Positions 9,701 through 21,117 of a stretch of 64,000 nucleotides of DNA are shown here, in pieces. A model generated the notes under the pieces. The model did no database searches. It saw only the letters and a list, made by a program, of their open reading frames with translations, and had not been told where the DNA came from. This DNA comes from Parietichytrium sp. I65-24A (taxonomy: Eukaryota > Sar > Bigyra > Thraustochytrida > Thraustochytriidae): assembly GCA_012862575.1 (NCBI GenBank), contig BLSF01000043.1, positions 248,001 through 312,000 on the forward strand, in the 5' to 3' direction. Numbering within the stretch: the first letter of the stretch is position 1; the number at the start of each line of letters is the position of its first letter. A program made the position numbers and the translations under genes.

Positions 9701-10462
9701 TTATTTCAATGAACATTGCAGTGTATTGCAGATTGCACAGCCTTGCTTGCATTGGAGGATATTGGAGGAATCGAAGTAATCGAAGATGAAGACAGGTGTG
9801 AAAAGGTGTGGAGGTTTTCGCGGACACACGTGCATTAGAGATGTGTCGGGAGAGATTGGTTTGACGATCGATGTCCAATAATGTGATGGTGGATCTGGTG
9901 GGTTTTTCGTTTCACCCAGAAGCAAACACCTGACCTGTGGAGACGACTTGAGGGCACTAGAGCAACCCCATTTCGTGTGTCCGTCTTTCTCCCATAACTA
10001 TCCGCGAAAGCGAACAAGCAAGCGCTTTCATTATTATCAAGCCAAGTGCAGTAAATAGCGAAAGCAAGCCCACAGGATCGGAAAGACAAGAGAGAACAAT
10101 GAGCTACTCGCGATCAACGGCCCTTCCTATCTGTTCTCTCAAGGCAGCATTCACTTCTCTATGCATTACAACTATCACTCTGTCTGTCGCGACAGAACTG
10201 TTGTGTACGAGGACACTTTGGGACCGCACGTGCACCTCTTAACAGAAAGCAAAGACACAAGGCGAGCGACAGAGCCAAACTGCTGAATTCTGAAATTCTG
10301 AATTTCTGCTTTGTGTATTGGATTTCAAGAAAGAGACAGGAAGACCGGAGAGGCAGAGTGTACTCAAAGTACTGACTTGACTTGAGTCGCGCAAGTGGGC
10401 TTAGAAAAAGCTAAATTCTAAAAAGCTGCAGCTTTGAGACAGGATAAAGTCAGCTCCTGGCT
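9701..10462. promoter_or_regulatory. Divergent promoter region between the SDR and ChaC genes
   Basis: A 760-bp head-to-head spacer. It holds 9-bp tandem duplications at 9751-9787 (SDR side) and three CTGAAATT-type units at 10283-10308 (ChaC side). No ORF has a recognisable domain. No clear TATA box was seen close to either start. Confidence 0.5.
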
Positions 10463-11131
10463 ATGGACTCGGGGACAGATGCAACGGAGGCGGTTGTGGT
10501 GGAGACTGGGAACGCAAGTCAGGAGACAGGGAAGGATGTGTGGCTTTTCGGTTACGGATCTCTGATCTGGAAACCCGACATTCCGTTCCAAGAGTGCAAG
10601 GACGCGTACCTGCAAGGCTTCGTTCGGCGTTTCTGGCAGAGCAGCCCCGATCACAGAGGTACGAAGGACTCCCCGGGAAGGGTGGTAACTTTGCTCACGG
10701 AGAAAGAGCTGGAGGCGCTTCGGCCAGAATACGAGCCCAAGGAAACAGAGAAGAGAGTTTGGGGCTCCATCTTTCGCATCACCGCGGATACATACGAGCA
10801 GACCATGGCGAAACTGGATCACAGAGAAAAGGCCGGGTATGACCGCATCGATGTCAAAGCGCACACACCGGAGGGGCAGGTGTACGATGCAGTTGTGTTT
10901 AGGGCGACCCCGGAGAACGAACACTTTCTTGGGCCACACAGCCTTGAGGAAATGGCCAAGCACATTAAAACATCGATTGGCCCATCAGGGCCAAATCACG
11001 AGTATTTTGCCCGCCTGGCGCAGGCCCTGGAAGAAATGCAAGGTCGCACTGGCCATGACGACGTCCTCGACTTTCACATCCAATCCATTAGCATGCAGCT
11101 CAAGGAAATGGAAGCTGCTCTAGAAAAGTAG
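10463..11131 (+). CDS. ChaC-type gamma-glutamylcyclotransferase
   Basis: The enzyme cleaves glutathione into 5-oxoproline and Cys-Gly in the cytosol. The 222-residue product begins with about 25 unconserved residues. Then comes the family signature WLFGYGSLIWKP, the substrate-loop region GFVRRFWQSSPDHRGT, PGRVVTL, and LDHREKAGYDR with the presumed catalytic Glu122. The block HFLGPHSLEEMAKHI and an N-H-E-Y-F-A-R-L segment near the end are as in CHAC2. Length fits CHAC2 with a short N-terminal extension. A poly(A)-like AATAAA lies at 11169, 38 bp after the stop. The gene is a single exon and converges on the TTLL9-like gene. CHAC1 versus CHAC2 cannot be settled here; the closeness to constitutive CHAC2 is an impression. 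Confidence 0.93.
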   Translation: MDSGTDATEAVVVETGNASQETGKDVWLFGYGSLIWKPDIPFQECKDAYLQGFVRRFWQSSPDHRGTKDSPGRVVTLLTEKELEALRPEYEPKETEKRVWGSIFRITADTYEQTMAKLDHREKAGYDRIDVKAHTPEGQVYDAVVFRATPENEHFLGPHSLEEMAKHIKTSIGPSGPNHEYFARLAQALEEMQGRTGHDDVLDFHIQSISMQLKEMEAALEK

Positions 11132-11351
11132 AATCAAGATCTTTGATGCTGTAAATGCCGTCCTTGTCAATAAAAACGTGCTGATGGTGAGTTCACACAA
11201 CGGCACAACCTTCCCTATCGCCACTGACATGAATCAGAACGTTGACCCTCCACTTAGCATGGATTATCCTCAACAACAGTTCAAATACGAAAAACGCTGA
11301 GAATGTTTCTCCATTTTATTTAGCTCTTCTAAATTCAAAATCAGTATAATT

Positions 11352-12661
11352 TTACATGCTGCCCGTTGGATACGAAGACTGATAACTGCACCCGAGCATG
11401 GAGTGTTCCAGAACAGGTCCATTACTGTAGACAAGATCGAAACCTCGTATATTCGTCTCATCGCCTCTACGGTTCCCCTCGATGTCGACAACATCGACCA
11501 TATCGCTGAGCACATCAAACTTGAGCTGGTAGTCCTCCTCGCCAGATTTTGTTAATGAAGGAGAGGCGTTCACTTCCAAAAGCCAGGGCTTAAATTCTTG
11601 GTCAAAGAGGACGTCAAAGCCGTAAAGCTCAAAGCTGTGCTTGTCTTGAATGATTGCCTGCTGTACTGCGAGGAGCGAGCGGATGATCATTTCCTGTATG
11701 TCATCGAAGAGCTTACTCACAATCTCTTCGCCGTGCTTGCTGATCAGAAACATCCGAAGCTCATGGACGCTCCACTTTACACCTTGTTCTGCGTCGTAGT
11801 TTTCCGCAGTCTTTTGAATGGAGTAGTTTGTCAGGTGCATGTGTGCATTGGAGAGGTCACCAACGTGCTCCGAATACCGCTGGTTGGAGAAGCGCGCAAA
11901 TCCGTTTCGATGTATATACACAGTGAGCGGGGAATACGAAGTTACTAATGCGTACAGCCGCAAGTCAAACTTTTTCCCACCCACAAGATATGGTTGGTTT
12001 ATATACTTTTGGGCAATGTAAGTTTCTGCCTGTGGAGCATCTGCCTTCCACTTGTAGTCTTTCTTCCAGTCGCTGATCTGCGAGAGTTTGTTGAAAAGGA
12101 AAATGCCCTTGCCTTGCGCCCTACCAATAGGTTTCATGATCCACGTTGAGCCGCTCGTTCTCTTGAACTCTTCCATAAACAAACTGTACTCTTGCGGGAG
12201 CACGTACGTGCTGGGAAAGAAGCTGTATCGAAGAGCTTCCTCTTGCTGCTCATTGCGCTCCAAGGTTCGCTTCATTCTTTTCAAGTTTTTAATCAAAAGG
12301 TCCTTGCGGGTCAGCTCATAATGGTTTCGGAAATGGTTTACCCTCTGGCGCTCGTCAAATTGAATATGGTCATAAAAATCTCGAATCCATCCCACATCAC
12401 TCCAATTAAAGTCCCTGGAGGGTCACAGAAAAAAACCAAAAGGCAGCGGCAATAATGTTAGCGAGATCTTCCCACGAGACACAGCATTCTCTTAACTTAC
12501 CAGTCCGTGTCGCTGTCCGTCTCCTTCCAACCCGGCCTCGACTTGAGCACGTCGTAGATGACATTGCGGAAATTCGTTCTGAAGAGTACCGCCGCCTCAC
12601 TCGATCTGGGCAAGCTGGCCGCGCTTTTGTCCTTTTCGAGGCGCTTCGGAAGCTTGGTCAT
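11352..12661 (-). CDS. TTLL9: Tubulin tyrosine ligase-like polyglutamylase, TTLL9-type (2 exons)
   Basis: TTLL enzymes add glutamates to tubulin tails; TTLL9 acts on axonemal microtubules. Exon 1 is 12661..12501 and exon 2 is 12414..11352, separated by an 86-bp intron (GTAAGT...CTCCAG). Joining splits a Trp codon and yields TDWDFNWSDVGWIRDFYDH, as expected for TTLL9. The product is 407 residues. Conserved blocks are FRNHYELTRKDL, WIMKPIGRAQGKGIFLF (ATP loop), GGKKFDLRLYALV, HLTNYSIQKT, SFELYGFDVLFDQEFKPWLLEVNASPSL (metal and ATP residues; D and E/N conserved) and a C-terminal GFDLVYSNGPV, which favours TTLL9 over TTLL1. The start is ATG 12661; an upstream TTG frame is unconserved. A TTTATT (minus-strand AATAAA) lies at 11315, 32 bp after the stop. 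Confidence 0.92.
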
Positions 12662-15600
12662 TCTCTTCGGCCTGTGCGATCGTCCGCAACGTGGAGGAGC
12701 TGCTCTGTGTCCCCGCAACTCGAGGTGCGCAATTTGAACGTTGTCGAAAAGGGGAACTATGCTATTAGCTATACATCTATTAGATATTTAATGCATACGA
12801 TTTGAAGTGACTGATACGAACTGTGGATATTGATAGTATCGGTGGTTCTAGTGAGTTTCGTGGCAGTGTTTTTCAGAACATGCATCAACAGATGAAAGAA
12901 TGGTCTGGTCTCTGATCGCAACTGAGAGATAACGCGACTTCGGAGCAACAGCTTACAACAGACGGTTCAACCGCGGGCGGAGGACTATTGCTTGAAACGA
13001 CGGTCTTGCTTTTTGTCTCGCCCGGCTGATCTTCTAAAATGCTCTGGTGGTGCTCACTTTCATAGTCACCTTGAAGGCCGCGCGAGCGCTTGTCTAACAG
13101 TGACATACTTGCCAGTGCCCAGGCAATCGAGCATGAGGTGATGTATTTTTGTATATATATCGTGGCTCGGTATTCCCTGAACGCCCACATTCCACTCTCA
13201 AGCTCACTCAGCAGATAATTTTTCATCTGAGAATCAAGAGCTGCATTTCACTCCCCTTCGTCCGTTCGACTCTGGGCCCAAACACCCGCGCCGCAAATCT
13301 TGAGATCAAGCTCGCAAAACAAGCCGCACGTCGAATGAGTAGGAAAGATGCATCCGATGGAGGACATCAATGGTTTGCTGAAGTAAATTCTGCATGCGAC
13401 CCTTTTAGGATCGCTCTTGACATCGTACGATTTACCCAATACAGACCGACAGGCAAATACACAGACGGGCGGTAAATCGCGACGGATCGATGATGGAAGA
13501 AGCTTTCGAGACCTACCCGTGCATACTGGATGCTTGTGTCACATCTGCTATCGCAAGAGGCCTACTAGAGACTGTGACACTGGTCCGCAAAATGCGCATG
13601 CTATTCACTATCTTGCCTTCCGTCCTGGCGTGGACTCTCAAAGCTGTTTGCTCTGCAGTAGCTGCCTCCAAACCAAACCAACCGTAGAAGGTCTTTATCG
13701 GAGAGACCAACCAACGTACGCAAAGTAAGGGACTCTCGAAATCTGGGCACGCGGCGTAGAGAAGGAGGCAAGTGTGAGTTGGTTGATGTTTCGCCTTTGG
13801 ACCTAAACAACACCTTGCAAACTCCCATGTCTCTCAAATTCCCTTCCTTCCCAAGCATGAACTTTAACAGTCAAACAAACACATCAGGAATCGTCAGTCC
13901 TGGACGCGGACACACCAACGAGTAACAAGTCTCTACTCGCGGGGTCTACTTACCACGATATCTTGTTTGCAACAGCTCTTCGTCAACATGTTCATGCCAA
14001 CAATCAAAGGGCAGAAGCAGAAGTAGAAGGAAGAAGCAGTGACCAAGGCGGAGAGATCATCATGCCCACCGCGACACCATACTTAGCCCTTGGTGCCATG
14101 GCATACCATGCCGCGCCCTGACATTGCTCCACAAACGTGGACAGCCTCAGCACTTGGTTCCAACGATCCGGATCGTCCAGCACGAGGTCACAGCTTCCTG
14201 GCCTCTGCAGAAGGCCATTTTAAAGCACCTCGTGGCTTCAGCTGAACCCGAACGTCGCAGTCTCATCAAACTTTGTTCAGGATCAGAGCATTGAACAAAC
14301 AGCCCAGCTAGCTAGCTCCGACCCGGTTCGCCAAGGCAAATAAGTGGCGGAGGAAGCTCGGCGGTCTTGAGAGAAACTCACACGGTAACTCAAGCTGTAC
14401 TGACAAGTGCCGATACAGTACCGGTATCGATACTAGTACAGTACGATTCAGTGTTTGTTGAGTAAGCGAAAATGTGTGCGCAACTATAACATTACTAGAA
14501 CTGGGATGGTCGTATAAAAAGCTCGCGCGAGATTGCCTAATCTTGCGGAGCCATGGACAAGCAGAGTGAGTAGTGCAGCGAAACGCAACTTTGCGAATGC
14601 ACAGGAAGGAAGCTATAAGCTGTGCGAAGCTGTCAGGGACGACTCCTTCTCGGCTCGAATCGCGCGAACAGAAGACCGTGTCGCGGTCACGAAAGCTGCG
14701 CTACCGTTCCTTGCTGCATGCGATGTGACTGACCTTGATAAGCCTTCACTGTCAGAAAAGAGGAATCCCTCGCGTGAGCCGAAACCGTGACCCCAACGCG
14801 CGCAACGCGGGTGGGTGTGTGGGTGGTGCACACAACATGCGAAGGAAGCAGAGGCGAGAGGTAATGCATTGAAACCTGGCACAAAAAGGGCAAAGCTCAT
14901 TTCCTCTTAGCTGGAGAAGTTAATAGTAAAAGCAGTGAAAGCAGATCGACGAAAGAGTGAGTTCACTGCACAACGAGACGAGAGCGCCTGTCGTAGTGGG
15001 CAAAAAACGCGAAATGGTATTTGTTTCATAGATTGATCGATTGATTGAAAACGATCTTGACCATCCGTCCTACCCAATTTGGTATTCAATAATTAGCCCA
15101 GCTCCGACAATCAGAGACCTCCTTGTGCACCAGAGAGTTTCTTTTGATTGAGCATTTTGACCTTGACCAAGAAAGCAATCTGTGGCTGATTTAACCGTGA
15201 GTTCTGGTCTCACTCTCCCTCTTCACAGGAACAGGACAAGCAATGGTCAACGTTTATCTCGCAAGCTGCACTCTGCGAACTCTTCTGATACTGTTCCATT
15301 TGGTTCTCAACTATGGATCAATCCGAAACCGCCTCGCAAGCTTGTCACATTCGTCAAAAGATTTAGAGAACTTGGTAGTCCAAACAAATGCAGCAAGTTT
15401 CGCTTACTGTTAGTTTACATTTACAGTTCGTTCACACCACTTTGACAGATTGATTGATCAAGATAGACTCACATGTGAACAAGAAACCGAACGCTTACTC
15501 CCTCATTACTCATCTTCCTACCAGTCCCAACTGCGCACTTATTAAGAGCACCTAACCTAAGCGCTAACATTGCTCAGAACAGTACACACGCTCTTTCGCC

Positions 15601-16549
15601 CACGAGTCCACCCACTAGCGCTACATAGACATTCTGGTATGACCGCCTCTCGCACTCCTTCGCACATCTTCGCACTCCCAATTTGTGACAAAGCCTAGCA
15701 TCGTCTAGCGGCGCTTAGCGAGCTGAGCTACCTGCACACTTGGCGTGAAAATTAGCACAGCCAGTGAGCGCGCGATGAGTCTTTGATGTGTTTGATGTGA
15801 TGGCAATTCTATCGATCGATTGAAATCGTTGAAGAAAAGCTGCTTGTAAACTGACAGTGAATTCTGCTCTATTGAGCTTTGATCTTGCCAGTGAGAGGCG
15901 GCTCGGAGGCCAGCACACGAACGCACACGCGAGTTGATTAACTTACTAACCGTAAAAAAAAACTTCTCAAGTCCCACAGACACTGGGAGCTCTGCCTGCC
16001 GCCAATCACTGCCGCCATTTGCTGAATGCTGCTACTCAGTAATACACTCCTCACCCGAGCAGCAGTGGCAGCACAGGACACAAGTCAGCTGACATGAAAG
16101 TGCGTACCAGTACTCGCAGTCGGAAATACATAACTCATCGCATTCGTTCATTCATGGCACCACTGCTGATGATATTGTGATGGCGCAGATGGCAGGCGAT
16201 GGATATAGGCAGATATAGGCGGATCACCTTCATCCATTTCACTCATTCGAACATTTCCCACGTCGAGTTTGTTTTTTTCCTACCGCAATGCCCACGGCAC
16301 CCACGTCTGATCCATCTCAGACTACATCTAGATGATCCACTTCCCTCTGGTCCCTCACGGCACTCAGGGCCGCCGCCATGAACCTCAACCCAACTCGAGC
16401 TCAACTCAACTCAACGGAAGCAAGCAAACAAACAAGGAAGGCTTGGCTTACGATCAGCCTTTTCCTGCCTTCCATCTTTACCATCTTTACCATCTTTCCC
16501 ATTCTCCCATTCTCATTTCTCTCATCATCTCTTATCATCATCTCCTATC

Positions 16550-16690
16550 ACGGCAGAGAGAGAGACAGAGAGAGTAGGAAGAGACACAGAGAGAGGGAGA
16601 GAGGGAGGGTTAGTAACCAGCGCAGTAAGGTGGAGAGAGGGAGAGGGAGACAGACAGAGAGAGAGAGACACAGAGAGAGAGAGGAGCGAG
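16550..16690 (+). repeat. GA-rich microsatellite tract
   Basis: Runs of GAGA and GACAGAGA, interrupted by a short unique stretch. This low-complexity composition explains the long open frame that crosses it. Confidence 0.8.
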
Positions 16691-16792
16691 GGAGGACAAT
16701 AGTGTACACAGCGCGCAAGTTGCAAGTTGCAAGTTGGAAGGTGGCGGGCCTTGTTGCTGCGCGAGAGGGAGGCACTCGGCGCTTCATTGAAG

Positions 16793-16848
16793 CCTCTTTG
16801 TCTCTTTGTCTCTTTGTCTCTTTACCTCTTTGTCTCTTTGTCTCTTTG
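16793..16848 (+). repeat. 8-bp tandem array (TCTCTTTG x7)
   Basis: Seven nearly perfect 8-bp units. The array ends 94 bp before the ATG at 16943. It belongs to the class of short arrays found in the 5' flanks of several genes in this window. Confidence 0.9.
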
Positions 16849-16942
16849 GCGCAGGAGGTGTCGAGGGCAGGCAGAGCGCTCGAGAGTGGGGTGTCAGTGT
16901 TGAGGCTGGTGTGTGGAAGGGTGTGGGCGGCGGGCAGTAGGG

Positions 16943-17488
16943 ATGCCGCTGTCGGCGTGGAGGAAGAGCATCACGTTTACGCTGGGGCGTAGGAAGAACG
17001 GGAACAACCGGCAGGCGACGCAGATGGACGGCCCCAGCGCGAAAGCCTCGGCCGTGTCCAAGATGTTTAGCGCGAGCCCGGAGAGCTTGGGGTCGTCGTC
17101 CCAGCATGAGAGCGCAGACCACTCGAGCCAGCATGGTGGGGAGAGGAGCCAGGACATCGCAAGACGCTCGTCCAAGTCGCAGGCTCAATCACAGTCGCGC
17201 TCCAGCGCACATTCGCGGAATTCCAGGCTTGCCACGGACGAGTTTTGGGCAATGTTTGAGAGCAAAAGGCGCGGCTCGGGCGCTGGCGCCGGCGCTGGGG
17301 CAGTCAAAACCTTGGAGAGAAAAACTAGTCAGAGCACTCTGCGCAAGCGGCCATCGCCAAGACGGTCTAACGTGGAGCTTAAGAGCGCGTCGAACGATGG
17401 AAATCATAGCGAAGCAAGCGCGGGAAAAGGCGGTGCACAGAGAAACAACGGCAGCCTATTGGAGCAGAGCATCGAAGGGCTCATTTGA
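16943..17488 (+). CDS. Small basic Ser-rich protein of unknown function
   Basis: A 181-residue open frame starting at an ATG just after a short array. It opens MPLSAWRKSITFTLGRRKNG. A long Ser/Gln/His-rich disordered stretch follows, then a short conserved-looking island DEFWAMFESKRRG near residue 95, an Ala-Gly run, and a Lys/Arg/Ser-rich tail ending LLEQSIEGLI. No family is recognised. Evidence that it is real: the length without stops, an ATG placed 94 bp after an array of the type seen before other genes, and a short hydrophobic/aromatic island in an otherwise disordered chain. Against: low complexity and no homologue known to me. Confidence 0.5.
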   Translation: MPLSAWRKSITFTLGRRKNGNNRQATQMDGPSAKASAVSKMFSASPESLGSSSQHESADHSSQHGGERSQDIARRSSKSQAQSQSRSSAHSRNSRLATDEFWAMFESKRRGSGAGAGAGAVKTLERKTSQSTLRKRPSPRRSNVELKSASNDGNHSEASAGKGGAQRNNGSLLEQSIEGLI

Positions 17489-17905
17489 TTCCACTCTCAC
17501 ACTTGGGACCTGGGACCCTAGATGCTGCCTCTCGCTTATTTGCACCTGTGATGCTGATTTTTTTCTGTGCCTACTGACTCTTTGCTAATTTGACTGAACT
17601 GTAAACTTGGAACCTTGCACCGTGCCGCTGCATCTGCACGGTCACACACCTCACCTTTCTGAAGGATATAAGTCTGCTAGCGCCATCAATTCGGGTCTTG
17701 CAACCACCTGGAAATCCAGTCTTGATGTGTGCACAATCACGCTTGTTTTCTCCTCGCAGACATTTTCAAACTCGATTTTTTATTTTCAATATACATCTTA
17801 CTGTCCTAGGGTTATTGAATACTACTGGTCCGGGTGACAATATCTCTCCGTGCAGTCGGGAAAGAAGCCTTGGGTGTCACGATGAAAGGACTGCCCACAG
17901 AGCGA
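17489..17905. other. 3' spacer between the Ser-rich ORF and the DNA polymerase gene
   Basis: A convergent intergenic of about 420 bp that is more AT-rich than the flanking genes. No coding or RNA signal was seen. Confidence 0.5.
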
Positions 17906-20485
17906 CTATTTGGCGTCGTACCACGTTTTTGCGGCCTTGGCATCAACCGTCAAATCAAGAATCAGATCTTCATCAAGCGGCTTCTTCATCAAGTTGACCA
18001 TTAAATCCATAGCGTCTGCTGTATACTCCTCAGGGCCTTCCATGATGATTTCATCGTGGACCTGAAGAACCATATGCCACCGCATCGCTTTAAGCTCTCT
18101 ATTTGTGTGAATTCTGTTCATCGCGCCCATGACGATATCTGCAGCACTACCTTGTATCGGGCTATTAATTGCGGCTCGTTCGAGCGCGCCCCTAAGCCAG
18201 GGTTTCTTCCGGTCATATATTAGGTGCCTTCTGCGACCCCAGATAGTCTCCACATACCCCAATGTGTACATCTTTGAGCGCTGCGTTTTCTGCCACTTGC
18301 TTACCTCGGGACGCGATGCATACCACTTATTGCAAACCTCCTGTGCCTCCTCCACGCTGATCCCAAAGTCTGTACTGAGCCCAATTGCTGTTTTCCCGTA
18401 AGCGATGGAAAAGTTCAACACTTTGGCGCGCCGCCTCTCTGTACCATATTTGTCCTTGACAAGCTCCGCAGGAGGTGGCCCTTTCTCAGAGTCCCATTCC
18501 AGCAGCACTTTGCCATCCGCAATGTCCCTCTTGATGTAATCATACATATCGATTGCGGTTCGACTGTGGAAGTCGCCACCAAGTCGAAAGGCTTCAATCA
18601 TTGACTCACACTGCGATAGGTGAGCTAGGACTCGAAGCTCGAGCTGGCCATAATCTGCCACAATCAGATTGTTCCCCTCCTCACACGTAAAGGCACTGCG
18701 GATTTTGTAAATGTCCTTTTCTAGTGCAGGCTGGTTTTGAAGGTTTGGCCTCTTACAACTCAGGCGCCCGGTGTCAGTGTTCAGGTTTAAGGAACAGTGC
18801 ACTCTCTTATTTTCGTCTACCTGAGCCTGAAGAGGGCCTATATAGGTGGATAGCAGCTTGCTAACGGCATTGGCCTTGTTGATGCAATCAATTGCTTCAG
18901 CTACACTTGTGCCCCCCTCCCCCGAGAGGCCTTCAATAACAGCCGAACCAGTCGAAGGCGCACCTGTTTCGCTGAACACTTTGGGTTTTAAACCAAAGCC
19001 CAATACTTCCACCTCGCGCTTCTCCGTCTTGACGGACCCGTCTTCCTGAACGGTTTCCACAACCGCACTGAAAGTCGCCGCTTTGTCCAACTCGGCAACC
19101 TTGAGCTTTTTCTTGAAAGTTCGCTTCTTCGTGGAGGTCGACTTCTTGCGCCCTTTGGTCTCGTATGAATCACTAGCCTCACAATCTTCTGAATCACCGC
19201 CGTCTCCATCATCGCCCTTATCGCCCTCCTCCGTTGCTGGCAAATCGTCATTGTTGTAATCTTTCGGATCTACTTTAAGCCTACCACCTTTCGCGTACAG
19301 CAAATACTGTTTCTGGAGAGCGGAACCCAGGTTTAGTAGTTTGGCATCCTCAAGAGAATGAAATGCGCGTGCTTCGTACGCAGCGGTCCTGAAATTGGCA
19401 TAGTATTCCTCAAGGTCTGCAGCCCCCTTACGTTCTATTTCTTTCAAATAGTCAGTATTGAGCTTGAACCCTCTCCGTTCAATGTTGATGATTGTTCTTA
19501 CAAATTGCCTCATGTACATCTCGTACAGTTCTAAAAGAGACATGCCCTGAGTACCATTGGCTCCCGATATCTCCTTATCAAGCTCCTTTGCAAGATATGT
19601 GTACAGGTCTATGGTTGCTCGCGCGTCTCTGGAGCTGTACTGCTGCCATTCTTCTCTCGTTTCGAAATTCCTCTGAATGTCAAGAATACTAGGCAGCACC
19701 TTCACCTTGCCAGGTGTTCCATCTGCCTTGAGTTTTGGTACCCCAAAGAGGTCCTTCATGCTCGTCTTGACCGCGTGTTTTACGAATTCCTCACTCAAAG
19801 ATTCGAGAGAATAACTTGCTCGGGAGGTGTTGTGAAGGCGCGCCATATGCATAGTGTCACCTTTGAAGCCTCTGCACGATATGCCTATATTTTTGAACAT
19901 GTGAAAATCGAAGCTATAGTTGTGCCACACCTTTAGCATCGCCCTATCCTCCATCATCTTTTTGACAATCTCAAGTACACCGTCTTGGCATTCATACATG
20001 TCTATCCACACGCAATCTCCATCCCCAAAGTTGTGATTGCACGACGGAGCTATCGACATGCATGTGATGAGGCCATTTCCCACGGGCCCCTCGTTCTTGA
20101 TATCAATCACGGCCTCCGTGTCGCAACCGAATATCGTCCCTCTCTTCTTGAGCTCCTGCACCTGCTCGTACACATCTTTCGCCTCGTCCAGCGTCCGCAC
20201 GGAATGCACATCTAGAAAGTCTTCCATAGGAGCAATACGTAAATCTTCTGCCCTCTGAATGGGAGCAGGAACACTTCCTTCCATCTGTGCTCCCTCCGAA
20301 TGGTTGTCGCTCCCTTCTTCGCCTTCGGCCATAGAAGCCAGCGAGCGCAGCTGCCCATGACGTCTTTGCACGGCGCTGACTAACCCCCATTCCCGGCACA
20401 GTCGCGCCCCCTTCAAGCAAAGTACGCCAGCATCCGCCAGAATTCCCGACCGCCTCGCGAGAGACCCTCGCAGAAACGATGCCAT
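17906..20485 (-). CDS. Plant/protist organellar DNA polymerase (family A, POP type)
   Basis: This is the replicative DNA polymerase of mitochondria (and plastids, if present) in plants and many protists. It is 859 residues in a single exon. The N-terminus (MASFLRGSLARRSG) is basic and lacks acids, consistent with a mitochondrial targeting peptide. The DEDD 3'-5' exonuclease motifs are CDTEA (~120), NYSFDF (~188) and YSSRDARAT (~285). The polymerase motifs are DYGQLELR (A, ~608), RRRAKVLNFSIAYGKT (B, ~682) and QVHDEIIMEG (C, ~808). The wording matches Arabidopsis PolI-like enzymes closely, not bacterial PolI or metazoan gamma. An acidic, Lys-rich insert of about 70 residues (~410-480) separates exonuclease and polymerase. 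I start at ATG 20485; the longer frame begins with TTG. Three 9-bp TGCCAARAG-like units sit 36-62 bp upstream. Confidence 0.93.
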   Translation of the reverse strand: MASFLRGSLARRSGILADAGVLCLKGARLCREWGLVSAVQRRHGQLRSLASMAEGEEGSDNHSEGAQMEGSVPAPIQRAEDLRIAPMEDFLDVHSVRTLDEAKDVYEQVQELKKRGTIFGCDTEAVIDIKNEGPVGNGLITCMSIAPSCNHNFGDGDCVWIDMYECQDGVLEIVKKMMEDRAMLKVWHNYSFDFHMFKNIGISCRGFKGDTMHMARLHNTSRASYSLESLSEEFVKHAVKTSMKDLFGVPKLKADGTPGKVKVLPSILDIQRNFETREEWQQYSSRDARATIDLYTYLAKELDKEISGANGTQGMSLLELYEMYMRQFVRTIINIERRGFKLNTDYLKEIERKGAADLEEYYANFRTAAYEARAFHSLEDAKLLNLGSALQKQYLLYAKGGRLKVDPKDYNNDDLPATEEGDKGDDGDGGDSEDCEASDSYETKGRKKSTSTKKRTFKKKLKVAELDKAATFSAVVETVQEDGSVKTEKREVEVLGFGLKPKVFSETGAPSTGSAVIEGLSGEGGTSVAEAIDCINKANAVSKLLSTYIGPLQAQVDENKRVHCSLNLNTDTGRLSCKRPNLQNQPALEKDIYKIRSAFTCEEGNNLIVADYGQLELRVLAHLSQCESMIEAFRLGGDFHSRTAIDMYDYIKRDIADGKVLLEWDSEKGPPPAELVKDKYGTERRRAKVLNFSIAYGKTAIGLSTDFGISVEEAQEVCNKWYASRPEVSKWQKTQRSKMYTLGYVETIWGRRRHLIYDRKKPWLRGALERAAINSPIQGSAADIVMGAMNRIHTNRELKAMRWHMVLQVHDEIIMEGPEEYTADAMDLMVNLMKKPLDEDLILDLTVDAKAAKTWYDAK

Positions 20486-20520
20486 CTTCCCTGTCCGCGC
20501 CAAGTGTCAAGAGAGTCACG

Positions 20521-20547
20521 TGCCAAGAGTGCCAAAAGTGCCAAATG
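20521..20547 (+). repeat. 9-bp tandem array (TGCCAARWG x3) upstream of the polymerase gene
   Basis: TGCCAAGAG, TGCCAAAAG and TGCCAAATG lie head to tail, 36-62 bp upstream of the polymerase ATG. Confidence 0.85.
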
Positions 20548-21117
20548 TGATTCGAGAATGAGTGGTGGACACTTAGCGTTGGTGTCTATCAGATCGTGAT
20601 GTCTAGTAGAGGTACCCGTAGAGACATGTTCTCAATGTACAGAGTAGCTCAATGCATCTCATCAATGTGCAGAGTAGATTGATTGGGATGGAGGGAGAGA
20701 CGCGAGTTGTGCTTATTGTGAATGAGAATTTGGAGAATTAGATTATAGAAGAACTCAGGTTGAAATGACCAAGGTTTCGCGGACTGAGAGTGTTGTTCAA
20801 GTGAAGAAGAAGCAAGCCGAGGCTCACGGACAGGGGATGCTGGCTGTCTTGGTTTGAGAGTTGATGGCCGGATAAGAGGGAGTGAGTCGCTGGAAAAGAA
20901 CTGGTGTGATGAAGTGATGATGTGCGTTGGAGTCATGGAAGACTCGTCATTGAGAGAGAATGGTTCAGGACTGGTGAAAGGGAAATGAGATTGCTGCAAG
21001 GAAGAAGAGGGGATGTCTTGGCTCGCCGATAGCACCTGCTCTCTCAGAGCTGGCTTGCCTGCTCGCTGAGCATGAAACCTCGTCAGCAGTTTGCGAGACT
21101 TCAGTCAAAGCATCGCT
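20548..21117. other. Intergenic between the polymerase and acetyltransferase genes
   Basis: This is the 5' flank of the polymerase gene and the 3' flank of the acetyltransferase gene, both on the minus strand. A weak duplicated CAATGT-type sequence is seen near 20630-20670. No gene is recognised. Confidence 0.4.

Larger units (their letters stand above)
12662..16942. other. 4.3-kb gene-poor region
   Basis: No conserved protein, tRNA or rRNA was recognised. The open frames here are short, overlap each other on both strands and lack domains. Features seen: a TATAAAAA box at 14514-14521 followed by ATGGACAAGCAGAGTGAGT near 14552, in which a GTGAGT donor-like site follows a short frame; GATCGATTGATTG-type runs near 15036 and 15815; a GTAC/CCGGT-rich patch at 14410-14455; a GA-rich microsatellite at 16550-16690; and an 8-bp array at 16793-16848. 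A short-exon gene cannot be excluded around 14550. Confidence 0.5.

Noticed and set aside
16378-16942. Open frame of 204 codons through GA-rich and TCTCTTTG repeats
   Set aside because: Low-complexity translation of microsatellites. The real candidate in this area begins at ATG 16943 in another frame.
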